A stretch of 53,327 nucleotides of DNA from a virus: the IMG/VR virus record IMGVR_UViG_3300025413_000034, positions 1 to 53,327 of that record; one strand, written 5' to 3'. Every line of letters begins with the position of its first letter. Within the stretch, counting starts at the first letter, position 1. This document shows, piece by piece, positions 1-8,047 of the stretch. Both the position numbers and the translations under genes were made by a program. The notes under the pieces are model-generated. The model did not search any database and had not been told where the DNA came from. It was given only the letters and a program-made list of their open reading frames with translations.

Positions 1-1258
1 CTTGAGTACCTTGTGTTCCGTCGGTACCTTGAGTACCTTGCTGACCTTCAGTTCCCTGTGCGCCTTGTGTTCCATCAGTGCCCTGAGTTCCCTGAGTTCC
101 ATCAGTGCCTTGAGCACCTTGTGTACCGTCTACACCCTGTGTGCCCTGCGTTCCTTGAGCACCACGAGTACCTTGAGTTCCCTGTGTACCATCAGTTCCT
201 TGTGTACCGTCGGTACCCTGAGTTCCCTGTTGACCTTCAGTTCCTTGTGTTCCCTGTGCGCCGCGAGTTCCTTGTGTACCTTGCTGTCCTTCAGTACCTT
301 GAGCACCCTGTGTGCCATCTGTACCTTGAGTGCCCTGTGTTCCATCTGTGCCCTGGGTACCTTGAGAGCCAGTTGTACCTTGTACACCTGTTGCTCCATC
401 AAGGTTAATTGTCCATGAAGAGTAGTTTCCAGAACCAACAATGGTATGAATATTTATTTGGATGTAATTAGATGGCACTGTCTCGTAGTAAGCAACAGTT
501 CCAGTCATGTAGTTATTAATGTCGTAAGCAACAACGACATCTTGACCTACTGAGTAAGAAAGATTTTCGTCATTTACATAGAAGACTACGCCATCTGCTA
601 CTGCAATATCATTTGCGGTATTAGAGGTTGTCTTATAGCGGTCAGAGTGACCGTCTGTACCTTGAGCACCATCGGTACCTTGTGTACCCTGTGCGCCATC
701 AGTACCCTGAGTTCCTTGGGTACCATCTGTGCCTTGAGTTCCTTGTGTGCCATCGGTTCCCTGAGTTCCTTGCTGACCGTCTGTGCCTTGAGTACCTTGG
801 GTGCCATCAGTTCCTTGGGTACCCTGAGTACCATCAGTTCCCTGTGTTCCCTGGGTACCGTCTGTTCCCTGTGTACCTTGGGTACCATCGGTGCCTTGTG
901 TACCCTGTGTGCCGTCAGTACCTTGTGTGCCCTGAGTTCCCTGTGTTCCCTGAGTGCCTTGAGTTCCGTGGGTTCCCTGAGTTCCCTGTGTACCTTGAGC
1001 ACCATCAGCACCTACATAACCTGCGGTTCCTTGTGTACCTTGAACACCATCAGTACCTTGTGTGCCTTGTGTACCTTGAGGACCAAATGCAATCCACGCA
1101 GTTCCATTCCATTGCTTAATGTACTTGTCGGTTGTGTCATAGTAAATCTGACCTTCGACAGGGTTTGTTGGTTGGCTGGCAGTTGAAAGGTTTTGAATGC
1201 GAGCATTCTGAAGTTCAAGTTTTCCAAGGTCTATTGGAGTCAAAAATTTTCTTGCCAT
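1..1258 (-). CDS. Collagen-like tail fibre/appendage protein, partial (C-terminus outside window)
   Basis: The frame stays open from an ATG at 1258 to the left edge, so the C-terminus is missing. AAGGAG lies about 8 nt upstream of the ATG. Residues 1-60 form a non-repetitive head ([18 protein letters not shown]) with the '[20 protein letters not shown]' signature common at the start of phage fibre proteins. Two long Gly-X-Y tracts follow, mostly GTQ and GTD triplets. They are separated by a module of about 80 residues (roughly nt 405-645, containing [19 protein letters not shown]) that should fold on its own. Such Gly-X-Y proteins form trimeric triple helices on phage tails or capsids. The tract is extremely Gln- and Thr-rich, and its DNA repeats keep several frames open, so overlapping frames are artefacts. 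Fibre identity is firm; the exact virion position is not known. Confidence 0.85.
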   Translation of the reverse strand, partial: MARKFLTPIDLGKLELQNARIQNLSTASQPTNPVEGQIYYDTTDKYIKQWNGTAWIAFGPQGTQGTQGTDGVQGTQGTAGYVGADGAQGTQGTQGTHGTQGTQGTQGTQGTQGTDGTQGTQGTDGTQGTQGTDGTQGTQGTDGTQGTQGTDGTQGTQGTDGQQGTQGTDGTQGTQGTDGTQGTQGTDGAQGTQGTDGAQGTDGHSDRYKTTSNTANDIAVADGVVFYVNDENLSYSVGQDVVVAYDINNYMTGTVAYYETVPSNYIQINIHTIVGSGNYSSWTINLDGATGVQGTTGSQGTQGTDGTQGTQGTDGTQGAQGTEGQQGTQGTRGAQGTQGTEGQQGTQGTDGTQGTDGTQGTQGTRGAQGTQGTQGVDGTQGAQGTDGTQGTQGTDGTQGAQGTEGQQGTQGTDGTQGTQ

Positions 1259-1270
1259 TCGGTTATCTCC

Positions 1271-1834
1271 TTAAGATAAGTAGGCTTCGCCTGAAAACGC
1301 TGTTGCAAATGTGACTGTTAAGGAGTCCGAATTAGTGTATGTGATCTCGCCTTCGACTATATTACCAGCCGAATCCTGCACTGTAATGTTAGGGTAAAAA
1401 TGCAAATTGTGGGTGATAACCCACGTACTATTTGCTACCCCTTGGGTGTGAACATACGCCACTCTTTGTGGAGTAAAGTATAGGTTTGTTACACCTTCAG
1501 ATAAGTCATCTGTAGTGCCTAGTGATGTTCCAGAGATACCTTGAGTACCAGGTTCTCCTTGGGAACCCTGTACACCTTGTGTTCCACTGCCTGTAGATCC
1601 CTGTACACCTTGGATACCTGTTGTTCCTTGTGTACCTTGCGCCCCACCACCAGGTCCAATCGGTCCTTGTGCGCCTTGTATTCCTGTTCCAGTTGCGCCC
1701 TGGGTTCCTTGTGTTCCTTGAGTACCGCGAGCACCGCCTTGACCAGGACCGACAATAATCGTTGGACCCTGTACACCTTGAATTCCATTGCACTGACCAC
1801 AACTGCAACCAACTACATGGCTAACGCGTGTCAT
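1271..1834 (-). CDS. Short collagen-like fibre protein with C-terminal tail-fibre beta domain
   Basis: 187 aa. The N-terminus has a Cys pair (GCSCGQC) and residues about 18-105 are Gly-X-Y repeats with more varied triplets than its downstream neighbour. The C-terminal domain (about 106-187) begins with 'TDDLSEGVTNLYFTPQRV' and continues 'TWVITHNLHFYPNITVQDS', both recurrent in phage fibre and receptor-binding proteins. The start overlaps the stop of the preceding gene as ATGA, implying translational coupling. It likely co-assembles with the collagen-like protein that starts 12 nt downstream. The N-terminal cysteines could cross-link a trimer, which is inference. Confidence 0.75.
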   Translation of the reverse strand: MTRVSHVVGCSCGQCNGIQGVQGPTIIVGPGQGGARGTQGTQGTQGATGTGIQGAQGPIGPGGGAQGTQGTTGIQGVQGSTGSGTQGVQGSQGEPGTQGISGTSLGTTDDLSEGVTNLYFTPQRVAYVHTQGVANSTWVITHNLHFYPNITVQDSAGNIVEGEITYTNSDSLTVTFATAFSGEAYLS

Positions 1835-2880
1835 ACGGTAGCCTCTCGTGTAACAAACAGCGCTCCTCGCATGTAGGTTTGTTCGTACCCTGAATCATCA
1901 GATGCTGATGCTTGAATATCCCAGAAGCAAAGATCTGGTAAAGCCTCTGTTTGTTGACTTGTAAGTGTCAAAGTTAACTTTGTGTTATCTCCATCAACAA
2001 ACTCAATGTCAAATGCTGCAAGAGGAATACCATCACCAAACTGCATGTGGATTTCAGACTTCCAAGTATAGGCTGTTACGTCAAATGGGAACTGCAGAGT
2101 AACTTCAAATGAGTCACCTTGATATGCGTTTAAATCAAATGTAGGAACATCCGATGGGAACTGTTGAGAGCCATAGGTAGGCATTGGCAGGAGCGCCCTT
2201 TGAGGCATAGAACGATCGTCCACTTCTTGAGGAAGATAGATAGGCACATAGCGGTTGCTGAATTTAGCAATACGACGAAGTTGGAACATGTCGATCTTGT
2301 AGAGACCGATACCCAACTGTGAGCACAACTCAACGTACTGAGCCTTACGCTGCTGAGTCATATCCATCAATTGACGGTAACGCTCGGAGCGAGGAATCTG
2401 TACGCCATCTGGGGCGGTAATATCAATGTCAAATGCGGCATCGTTAGCCAAAGTGTAAAGGGCTAAAGTAGCGGCGTAAACAACTACTGGGTACTCTTCA
2501 ACACCAGGAAGATTAGCGATAGTCACACCGCGACCGTATGGGTCAGCATGATTCTTTGTGTGCTGGTTAAACGCATCAGTGATGAAGTTGCAAATTTCGT
2601 TGTTAGTAAAGTAACGGTAATACGTTCCAGCAACAACGATTGGTGCCCCAGCATTTGGGAGAGAATCAAAGGTTATGTAACCAGTCTCTTCTTCGACAAG
2701 AACAGCGTTAGATACATCTGACCCATTAACATGGATAATAAGGTTTGCACCATCTACAGGAGAGTATGGAACAAGGTAACGGTTTGTGATTCCGTCTGCT
2801 GTTGTCTGGTAGACAAAGGACTTGCCGATATCGCCTATCTCAGAACGAAGGCGTTCCGCCAGACTGGATAACGTAGCCAC
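1831..2880 (-). CDS. Virion structural protein, head-tail connector/adaptor-like with BppU-type C-terminal domain
   Basis: 349 aa. The first ~110 residues (MATLSSLAERLRSEIGDIG) have a mixed alpha/beta look, and a mid-section of helices (SERYRQLMDMTQQRKAQYVE) resembles head-tail adaptor proteins. The last ~100 residues (DLNAYQGDSFEVTLQF to AGALFV-like end) resemble the beta module seen in upper-baseplate (BppU-like) proteins and other phage structural proteins. It lies just downstream of the capsid block behind a strong terminator hairpin and is coupled by ATGA to the fibre gene, which suggests a connector or fibre-attachment role. Family assignment is by sequence impression only. Confidence 0.5.
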   Translation of the reverse strand: MATLSSLAERLRSEIGDIGKSFVYQTTADGITNRYLVPYSPVDGANLIIHVNGSDVSNAVLVEEETGYITFDSLPNAGAPIVVAGTYYRYFTNNEICNFITDAFNQHTKNHADPYGRGVTIANLPGVEEYPVVVYAATLALYTLANDAAFDIDITAPDGVQIPRSERYRQLMDMTQQRKAQYVELCSQLGIGLYKIDMFQLRRIAKFSNRYVPIYLPQEVDDRSMPQRALLPMPTYGSQQFPSDVPTFDLNAYQGDSFEVTLQFPFDVTAYTWKSEIHMQFGDGIPLAAFDIEFVDGDNTKLTLTLTSQQTEALPDLCFWDIQASASDDSGYEQTYMRGALFVTREATV

Positions 2881-2944
2881 AAAACCTCCGAAAACTGTTT
2901 GGCGTAATCATCTCGTGTTATTCACAATATGTACGCATAAAAAG

Positions 2945-2992
2945 GTCCGACCCCCAACTGGGAGGAGGGCGGGAACCAGTTGAGGGTCAGAC
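2945..2992 (-). terminator. Rho-independent terminator after the head genes
   Basis: Two 17-nt arms (2945-2961 and 2976-2992) pair at 15 of 17 positions around a 14-nt loop. On the minus strand the hairpin is followed by CCTTTTTATG. It lies between the small head protein gene and the connector-like gene and should terminate or attenuate late transcription there. Confidence 0.8.
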
Positions 2993-3005
2993 TACTAGCG
3001 ACGGC

Positions 3006-3377
3006 TTAGTTTGGCCGCCAAATATATCCAAGTTCTTCGAGATAATTTGCTAGGTCTGGAGATACGCGGTACTTAACTCCTGCTTTAAAAGAGAGAGTAT
3101 TTCCGACTCCGTATGTCATATCGTCAATATCAGTGATTGTACGAATGATTACTGAGTTGTTTGCTGTACTTACTCCGACGTTTTCAATCTCGTCAAGAAC
3201 AATAGGTGCTGTTGCATTCGTTGGATCGAATACGTTGTTTTCTAGTGTCTCTGCCTCAACCTGAGCCGCAATTGAAATCTCATCTTTGCGGTCCTGAAGT
3301 GCCTTTGCATTCTTCTTCGCTGCTTGTTCTGCAGCGCGTCCTGTTGCGTCCAATGGACTTGTTGGTGTATTTGCCAC
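3006..3377 (-). CDS. Small capsid-adjacent protein (DUF7302-like)
   Basis: 123 aa. The N-terminal third is charged and helical (AAEQAAKKNAKALQDRKDE). The C-terminal ~55 residues carry 'SVIIRTITDIDDMTYGVGN' then 'FKAGVKYRVSPDLANYLEEL' and end in GYIWRPN, the pattern of a short beta/helix family commonly encoded directly after actinophage capsid genes. It is probably a minor head or head-completion protein; a precise role is not known. It is followed by a strong terminator. Confidence 0.5.
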   Translation of the reverse strand: MANTPTSPLDATGRAAEQAAKKNAKALQDRKDEISIAAQVEAETLENNVFDPTNATAPIVLDEIENVGVSTANNSVIIRTITDIDDMTYGVGNTLSFKAGVKYRVSPDLANYLEELGYIWRPN

Positions 3378-3411
3378 GGTGTATTTCTCCTAAGTTAGTG
3401 TGGTGTTAAGT

Positions 3412-3452
3412 GGTGGCTGGGGGCCAAAGAAGGAGTATGACCCCCAGACACC
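3412..3452 (-). terminator. Intergenic hairpin downstream of the capsid gene
   Basis: Arms GGTG-CTGGGGG and CCCCCAG-CACC pair with one internal mismatch around a 17-nt loop. There is no clear U tract, so it may attenuate transcription or protect the abundant capsid mRNA 3' end rather than terminate fully. Confidence 0.5.
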
Positions 3453-3485
3453 TATTAAGTTGTAAAAGTTATTACAAACCAGTTA

Positions 3486-4610
3486 TTAGTTTGTGTAGAC
3501 TTTCACGATAGCCTGATCGGTAATGACACCGAGGCCCCAGATTGCGTACCATGCAAGAGCGTGCTCACGACCGAAGTCGAGAACGCCACCATCGCGGAGT
3601 TCAACTGGAAGAGCGATAGCGTGACCAAAAGCGTTGTCACCAATCATGATTGACTCATAGACTGTTGCAGACGCTGTTGAGTCTGATCCACCTGCTGGGT
3701 ATGGTGAAGTTGAACCTTCTGGGTTTCCACCCTGACCAGGAGCGGTGTTAGCCTTTACAGGGACATCGGTCTGGTATGAAGGAGCACCAACAAAGTTGGT
3801 ATAGTCAACAACAGATGAAGAAGCGAACTGCTTGACCTGTGTTGTTTCGATGAAGACTACGTCGTAGAGACGACCGATTTCACCGAGCATGAAGTTACCT
3901 GGAGCAGCGTACTTTGTAACTTCGATGAACTCTGGGTTCGAACGAATGTCACGAGACTGCTTTGGGTGGATGAACTGGACGTAAGTCTCGCCCAACCGTG
4001 GGATGTTCTTGGAAGCGAGGGTAAGGGCAGCATCCTTGACAGCACCTGTAGACAACTTGAAAGCGCCTGTGAGGTCTGCGATCTTTGTACCCTTTGTACC
4101 TTCGTTGTACCAATCGTTTACACCCTGGAGTGAAGTACGGTCATAACCGAAGACAGCAGATGTCGCAGCAGAGAGTGTGTTGCGAGCCTGGATGTCGAGG
4201 TACTGAGCCATGTGACGGCCAAGAAGACGTGAAGCAGAAGCCATGATGTCATCAAATGATGAGTTCAAGAGCAACTCAGAGACAGCAACGCCGTAACCCT
4301 GTTCTGCAACTGTGATTGCAATCTGCTCTGCTGTGAGAGCGTTTGTTGTCATACGAACACCTTCTGTAAGAGGTGTTGGATCGACAGCAAAGTTCTTGTA
4401 ACGGAGGAAGTTCACACGAAGACCTGGTGCAACACCGAGTTCTGTCTTCTTAACTGCAAACTGTTCGAAACGAAGAATTGGCATTGCCTGGAACAAGATT
4501 TCCTTGGACCAGATTGTCTGAATTGCTTGGTTCAGGCTTGAGTTTGAGCCTGAGTAAGCGGTTGGGGCTCCTGCGAGTTGCGAGGAACCTGTAATTGCTG
4601 AACCAGCCAT
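3486..4610 (-). CDS. Major capsid protein, N4-gp56 family type
   Basis: 374 aa. The order of motifs fits the N4-gp56 major capsid family (HK97-like fold): an early helix 'LNQAIQTIWSKEILFQAMP', then 'PLTEGVRMTTNALTAEQI', then 'EQGYGVAVSELLLNSSFDD', a helix around 'RLLGRHMAQYLDIQARNTL', then 'YVQFIHPKQSRDIRSNPEF' and 'NFMLGEIGRLYDVVFIETT'. It lies directly downstream of a scaffold-like gene and is flanked by hairpins, as expected for a highly expressed late gene. The start ATG at 4610 lies 35 nt after the scaffold stop. No cleavable N-terminal delta domain is evident. Confidence 0.85.
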   Translation of the reverse strand: MAGSAITGSSQLAGAPTAYSGSNSSLNQAIQTIWSKEILFQAMPILRFEQFAVKKTELGVAPGLRVNFLRYKNFAVDPTPLTEGVRMTTNALTAEQIAITVAEQGYGVAVSELLLNSSFDDIMASASRLLGRHMAQYLDIQARNTLSAATSAVFGYDRTSLQGVNDWYNEGTKGTKIADLTGAFKLSTGAVKDAALTLASKNIPRLGETYVQFIHPKQSRDIRSNPEFIEVTKYAAPGNFMLGEIGRLYDVVFIETTQVKQFASSSVVDYTNFVGAPSYQTDVPVKANTAPGQGGNPEGSTSPYPAGGSDSTASATVYESIMIGDNAFGHAIALPVELRDGGVLDFGREHALAWYAIWGLGVITDQAIVKVYTN

Positions 4611-4645
4611 TTATGGCAGTCCTTTCTGTAAGTTGTTGGGGGGAA

Positions 4646-5398
4646 TTAACCGAACAGTCCCTGACCGCGATTATTGGCTGCTGTGCCGAGTAGTTTGGCG
4701 CGTTGCTTCTGATATTCTGCCATGTCCATGCCGCGAATTCCTTCGGGCGTATACGATTGTTGTCCCATTTCGTTATCGAGAGGTCCTGAGGCAGGCGCCG
4801 TGATACGGGTACCTACCATCTGTTGCTTACTTGCTTGAACTGTCTGCATCACATCTTGCATAATTCCTGCGGACTTATCCTTGAGTGTTGCAATACTCTG
4901 TTCAATTTCTTCTGGTGTATTACCGCCTATTAGGTCAATGAGTTGAGGCACGATTGAATCGCGCTCTTCCTCAAGACGCTGTGAGCGATAAGCCATCAAA
5001 TCCTGGAACTTACGTTCCTGATCTAGGAGAGCAAAAGCACGTTCTCTTTCAAGACGTTCATTCTCAAGTTGAGAATTAAATTCTTGCTCCTTCTTAGCGA
5101 GGAGTTCTTTAAAGGAAAGTTCTTTGACTTCCTTCTGCTTTTCTTTCTCCGCTTTTTGTGCTTCACGTTCAGCCTGTCGTGCTGCCTTACGTGCGGCTGC
5201 TTCTTCGCGTTCCTTCTTAAGGGCGGCAAGTTCTTCAGCCATCTTTTCCATCTGTGGATATAACTTAGCCTTCTCCTGCGCACGAGCCTTTGCAAGGTCA
5301 TCTGCAGTAAATCCTGGCACTGTAGCCTCCACTGGTACTTCTTGGATTGGCGCAACTTCTGCTGCGACTGTTTCCATCACTTCTTGATTATCGGCCAT
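4646..5398 (-). CDS. Capsid scaffolding protein (putative)
   Basis: 250 aa, strongly charged and helical. Residues about 35-150 form a continuous Lys/Glu/Arg coiled coil (KKEREEAAARKAARQAERE). The C-terminal part (QMVGTRITAPASG to RGQGLFG) is less ordered and could bind coat. Size, composition and position between portal and capsid fit phage scaffolding proteins. No protease motif is visible in it, so if scaffold removal is proteolytic the enzyme is elsewhere. Confidence 0.7.
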   Translation of the reverse strand: MADNQEVMETVAAEVAPIQEVPVEATVPGFTADDLAKARAQEKAKLYPQMEKMAEELAALKKEREEAAARKAARQAEREAQKAEKEKQKEVKELSFKELLAKKEQEFNSQLENERLERERAFALLDQERKFQDLMAYRSQRLEEERDSIVPQLIDLIGGNTPEEIEQSIATLKDKSAGIMQDVMQTVQASKQQMVGTRITAPASGPLDNEMGQQSYTPEGIRGMDMAEYQKQRAKLLGTAANNRGQGLFG

Positions 5399-5506
5399 TA
5401 TTGGTCACCTATTTTTCTTATGTCGTTGTCCGTATGCCTTGCGGCGTGTCCCTTGGTTTCTTACAAGACTATTGCATTACAAAATGTCGCAATTGTCTCG
5501 ATATAC

Positions 5507-5522
5507 TCTGATGTTTATCAGA
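5507..5522 (-). other. Short hairpin after the portal gene
   Basis: TCTGAT-GTTT-ATCAGA is a perfect 6-bp stem with a 4-nt loop just beyond the portal stop, in a 127-bp gap before the scaffold gene. It has no T run. It may be a weak attenuator or processing site. Confidence 0.35.
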
Positions 5523-5525
5523 ATG

Positions 5526-7268
5526 CTAGTTGTCGTTGCGGTCGACATTCCTTCGTTGCACCTGCTTGGTGCCGTAGGCTTCTTCCACTAACTGCTGACG
5601 AATTGCGCCTTCGGTTTGATCCTCTAGGCTTTCGTTCATCTGCTGTGCTGGGTCGTTAACACTCTCTGGTGTCTCTGGACCCTGAATTCCATCACCCATA
5701 ACGTCACCATCACCAAGTTGTGTTGGCTGCATAGGGATGGCAGAAGTTCCATCAGGACCAGGCATCATGCCCGTCATATCCATGATCTGCTTCTGGATCT
5801 GAATCTTGAGAAGTTGTAGGGCTCCATCGGCCTTGGCATCTTCCTTCAACTCATCACGAATCTCACGAAGTTTTTCTTCTGGGAACTCCTCGCCCAAGGT
5901 ACGCAGAGCGCCTTCCTTAGACTCAAGACCAGCAGCCATCTTTGCCTGGACTTCATTCAAGACGATTAACTTATCGAGAGGAAGTGGAGGTGGGAACTGC
6001 ACATAGTTCTGGTATGTGATTGGATCGTTAGGATCAAGGACAGCAAGTTGGTCTGACTTCAGTGGGCCATCAACTTCTGGGTTAAACATCAGAGTCTCTG
6101 GCTCTTTAAGAGCCAAGTTACGAAGTACGAGTTCGTTAATGCGCTCAACACCCTTGCCGTACTGAATGACCTTCTGGGAGTAGCGGTTCATCAGTGGCTG
6201 GTACTGGATAGAGAGAGCAACACCTGAGGTGTTAGAGATTGGCTGAACTTGTCCAAGGGCACTCTCTGGGATGTTCATGATCTCGTGCATAGAGCGCTTG
6301 AGAAGTTCTAGGTATTGAAGAGCGCCGTTGATACCTTCAGCACCACCATCAAGGTTGAATACCTGAGCGTCCTTTGGAAGTCCGCCCCATACCTTGCTCG
6401 CACCCTTTTCCAGATTTGATGCCTTAGCACCGATGATGACTGTTACTGGTGCAGCGTGGTAGTTGATGATGTCAGCGACGTCTGTAGCAATTTCATTATA
6501 TGTGCGGTTGATCGTGATGATGTCTTGGCAATCTGCAAGACCCCAAGGAGAACCTGTTACAGGAATGTTAGGGATATGTACCACTGGAATAAGGCCTAGT
6601 GGGTTTGGACGTGAGTCGATCAACTCGTCGTTGATGTACTCCTCGATCATGTCATCAGTCAAGATTTCAGTATAGGTAAATACCTGACGTGTTCCTTCTA
6701 GAGAGGTACCCCAGAAGCGGTACTTCTGCTTAAAGCGAAGAAGGCGTGTGCGATCGTGTGGGTGGAATTCTGGAAAACAGAATGACGAGTTCATTGGCAG
6801 AATGCGGACACGACCAGGATGGAAGTGACCAGCAGAATCTGTCCATGCCTCTTCGTAGGCAACCTTTACAAAGCAGTCACCTGTGACTCCGCCTTGCTGC
6901 GCCATCTCAAGTAGTACACGCTCTTTGTCGTTATCTACTTCCCATACGCGCTCTAAGCGGTCAGGAACAATTGCTTCCGTTGCTTTAGGGGAACGAAAGT
7001 TAACACCCTTACCAAATGTAAAGCGAGCAAGATAATCTGTAAATGCGCGATAGTAGTTCATCGTCATCTGTGCTTCGCCAGTTTCGCGGCGGTAGCCCCA
7101 TTGATGACCTAGGTACATCGCAAAGTTTAATGAGTAACGGTTTAAGCGAGGACCGTGGACTTCAAACTCTTCATCAGCAAGTTCTACTAATCCAAGTGGG
7201 GAAATAGAAATCGTTAAGTCAGATGATGCCGCTCTGTACGATGGCGGGGAGAAGTCAAGATATGACAT
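5526..7268 (-). CDS. Portal protein (SPP1 gp6-like)
   Basis: 580 aa, usual length for this family. Features in order: early 'NRYSLNFAMYLGHQWGYRRE' and 'NYYRAFTDYLARFTFGKGV'; a crown/stem region with 'PLGLIPVVHIPNIPVTGSPW'; the stem helix 'INRTYNEIATDVADIINYH'; 'LLKRSMHEIMNIPESALGQ' with following 'NTSGVALSIQYQPLMNRYSQ', typical of portals; and a disordered Gln/Asp-rich C-terminus. The portal forms the dodecameric DNA-entry ring at one capsid vertex. It is coupled to the small upstream gene by TAATG and lies in the order terminase, small genes, portal, scaffold, capsid. Confidence 0.9.
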   Translation of the reverse strand: MSYLDFSPPSYRAASSDLTISISPLGLVELADEEFEVHGPRLNRYSLNFAMYLGHQWGYRRETGEAQMTMNYYRAFTDYLARFTFGKGVNFRSPKATEAIVPDRLERVWEVDNDKERVLLEMAQQGGVTGDCFVKVAYEEAWTDSAGHFHPGRVRILPMNSSFCFPEFHPHDRTRLLRFKQKYRFWGTSLEGTRQVFTYTEILTDDMIEEYINDELIDSRPNPLGLIPVVHIPNIPVTGSPWGLADCQDIITINRTYNEIATDVADIINYHAAPVTVIIGAKASNLEKGASKVWGGLPKDAQVFNLDGGAEGINGALQYLELLKRSMHEIMNIPESALGQVQPISNTSGVALSIQYQPLMNRYSQKVIQYGKGVERINELVLRNLALKEPETLMFNPEVDGPLKSDQLAVLDPNDPITYQNYVQFPPPLPLDKLIVLNEVQAKMAAGLESKEGALRTLGEEFPEEKLREIRDELKEDAKADGALQLLKIQIQKQIMDMTGMMPGPDGTSAIPMQPTQLGDGDVMGDGIQGPETPESVNDPAQQMNESLEDQTEGAIRQQLVEEAYGTKQVQRRNVDRNDN

Positions 7269-7507
7269 TACTTACCTTTATTCTTTTCTTCTTTTTTTGC
7301 AACTGGCTTACGCTTCTTAGATTCAAATTTCTTCTGTGCAATCTTTTGTCTGCGATCTTTTTCGTGAGTCTCTACAAACTGACCGCCAAGTTCAATGTAG
7401 TGCTTGTGAACCCATGCACTTGCTCCAGGAGATGGATAGGTCGCGTACTTAGCGCGTGCCTGTGCAATGACCATTTGATACAACTTTGGATTTGCTGGTT
7501 TTTGCAT
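7268..7507 (-). CDS. Small basic protein upstream of portal
   Basis: 79 aa. Residues about 5-45 hold 'NPKLYQMVIAQARAKYATYP' and 'GASAWVHKHYIELGGQFVE', and the last 30 residues are almost all Lys/Arg/Glu. Homologues with the YPSPGASAWVHKHY-type core are familiar to me from actinophages beside portal genes, but without known function. The basic tail suggests nucleic-acid or head-interior binding, which is inference. Its stop overlaps the portal start (TAATG). Confidence 0.55.
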   Translation of the reverse strand: MQKPANPKLYQMVIAQARAKYATYPSPGASAWVHKHYIELGGQFVETHEKDRRQKIAQKKFESKKRKPVAKKEEKNKGK

Positions 7508-7532
7508 TTTATCTCCTCCCTGGATAACCTGA

Positions 7533-7558
7533 CAGCCCCCACATTAATGTGAGGGCTG
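7533..7558 (-). other. Long intergenic hairpin in the head operon
   Basis: An 11-12 bp stem with one mismatch (arms around CAGCCCCCACAT and ATGTGAGGGCTG) lies between two small head genes. There is no T tract. It could be an mRNA stabiliser or processing site, since hairpins recur between head genes here. Confidence 0.5.
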
Positions 7559-7575
7559 AACGGTGTCTGTCTAAA

Positions 7576-7971
7576 TTAGTCGTTGACGACTGTTGCAGAC
7601 TGACGCTGTGTGCGTCCGCCTGAGCGAGCGACTGTCTCAATTGTTGCTGCTGAGTAGTCGTTCATTGTGCCGTGTGCAAACTCTCCAAGGAATGTTGGTG
7701 CTTCAACCCATGAGGCTGAACCAACGTGCGCACGCTCTGCCATTGTCTCGGCAGCAGACTTCTCCCAAACTGGAGCATTGCGGTTTGGACGACCAGGGGC
7801 TGTAGCAGCGCCCTGCATCATTCCCTTCTGGAAATCGTTTGGAACATCGGTATCAGTAGCGATACCCTCTTCGAAGCGGAGTGGGCCACGACGTGTTGCG
7901 TTGCCTGCACCCTTCATTTCGTAAACCTGTGGTGCACGCTCTGGGAAGCGTGGTGCTGGTGAGATTGTCAT
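7576..7971 (-). CDS. Hypothetical protein between terminase and portal
   Basis: 131 aa, low in hydrophobics, Pro/Ala/Thr-rich, with little predicted structure (PRFPERAPQVYEMKGAGNAT; late AATIETVARSGGRTQRQSA). I do not recognise the family. The style resembles the small unstructured products encoded at 48-52 kb and suggests a virion-associated linker protein. It is flanked on both sides by intergenic hairpins. Confidence 0.55.
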   Translation of the reverse strand: MTISPAPRFPERAPQVYEMKGAGNATRRGPLRFEEGIATDTDVPNDFQKGMMQGAATAPGRPNRNAPVWEKSAAETMAERAHVGSASWVEAPTFLGEFAHGTMNDYSAATIETVARSGGRTQRQSATVVND

Positions 7972-7989
7972 TATGACTCCTTAAGGATG

Positions 7990-8040
7990 TGTACGGAAAG
8001 GCCTTTTCCTAGTACATAGTTTCCACCCTTTTTACAGGGT
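7990..8040 (-). terminator. Tandem hairpins downstream of terminase
   Basis: Two inverted repeats follow the terminase stop on the minus strand: ACCCT-GTAAAA-AGGGT (8025-8040), then a near-palindrome with arms TGTACGGAAA and TTTTCC-GTACA (7990-8016). Neither has a classic U run, so termination is possible but unproven. Confidence 0.45.
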
Positions 8041-8047
8041 TTTGTTG

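Noticed and set aside
2-1119. Several long open frames on both strands across the collagen-like gene
   Set aside because: They result from the short-period Gly-X-Y DNA repeat, which keeps other frames free of stops; only the frame starting at 1258 (minus) has a non-repetitive head, a ribosome site and a fold-like internal module.
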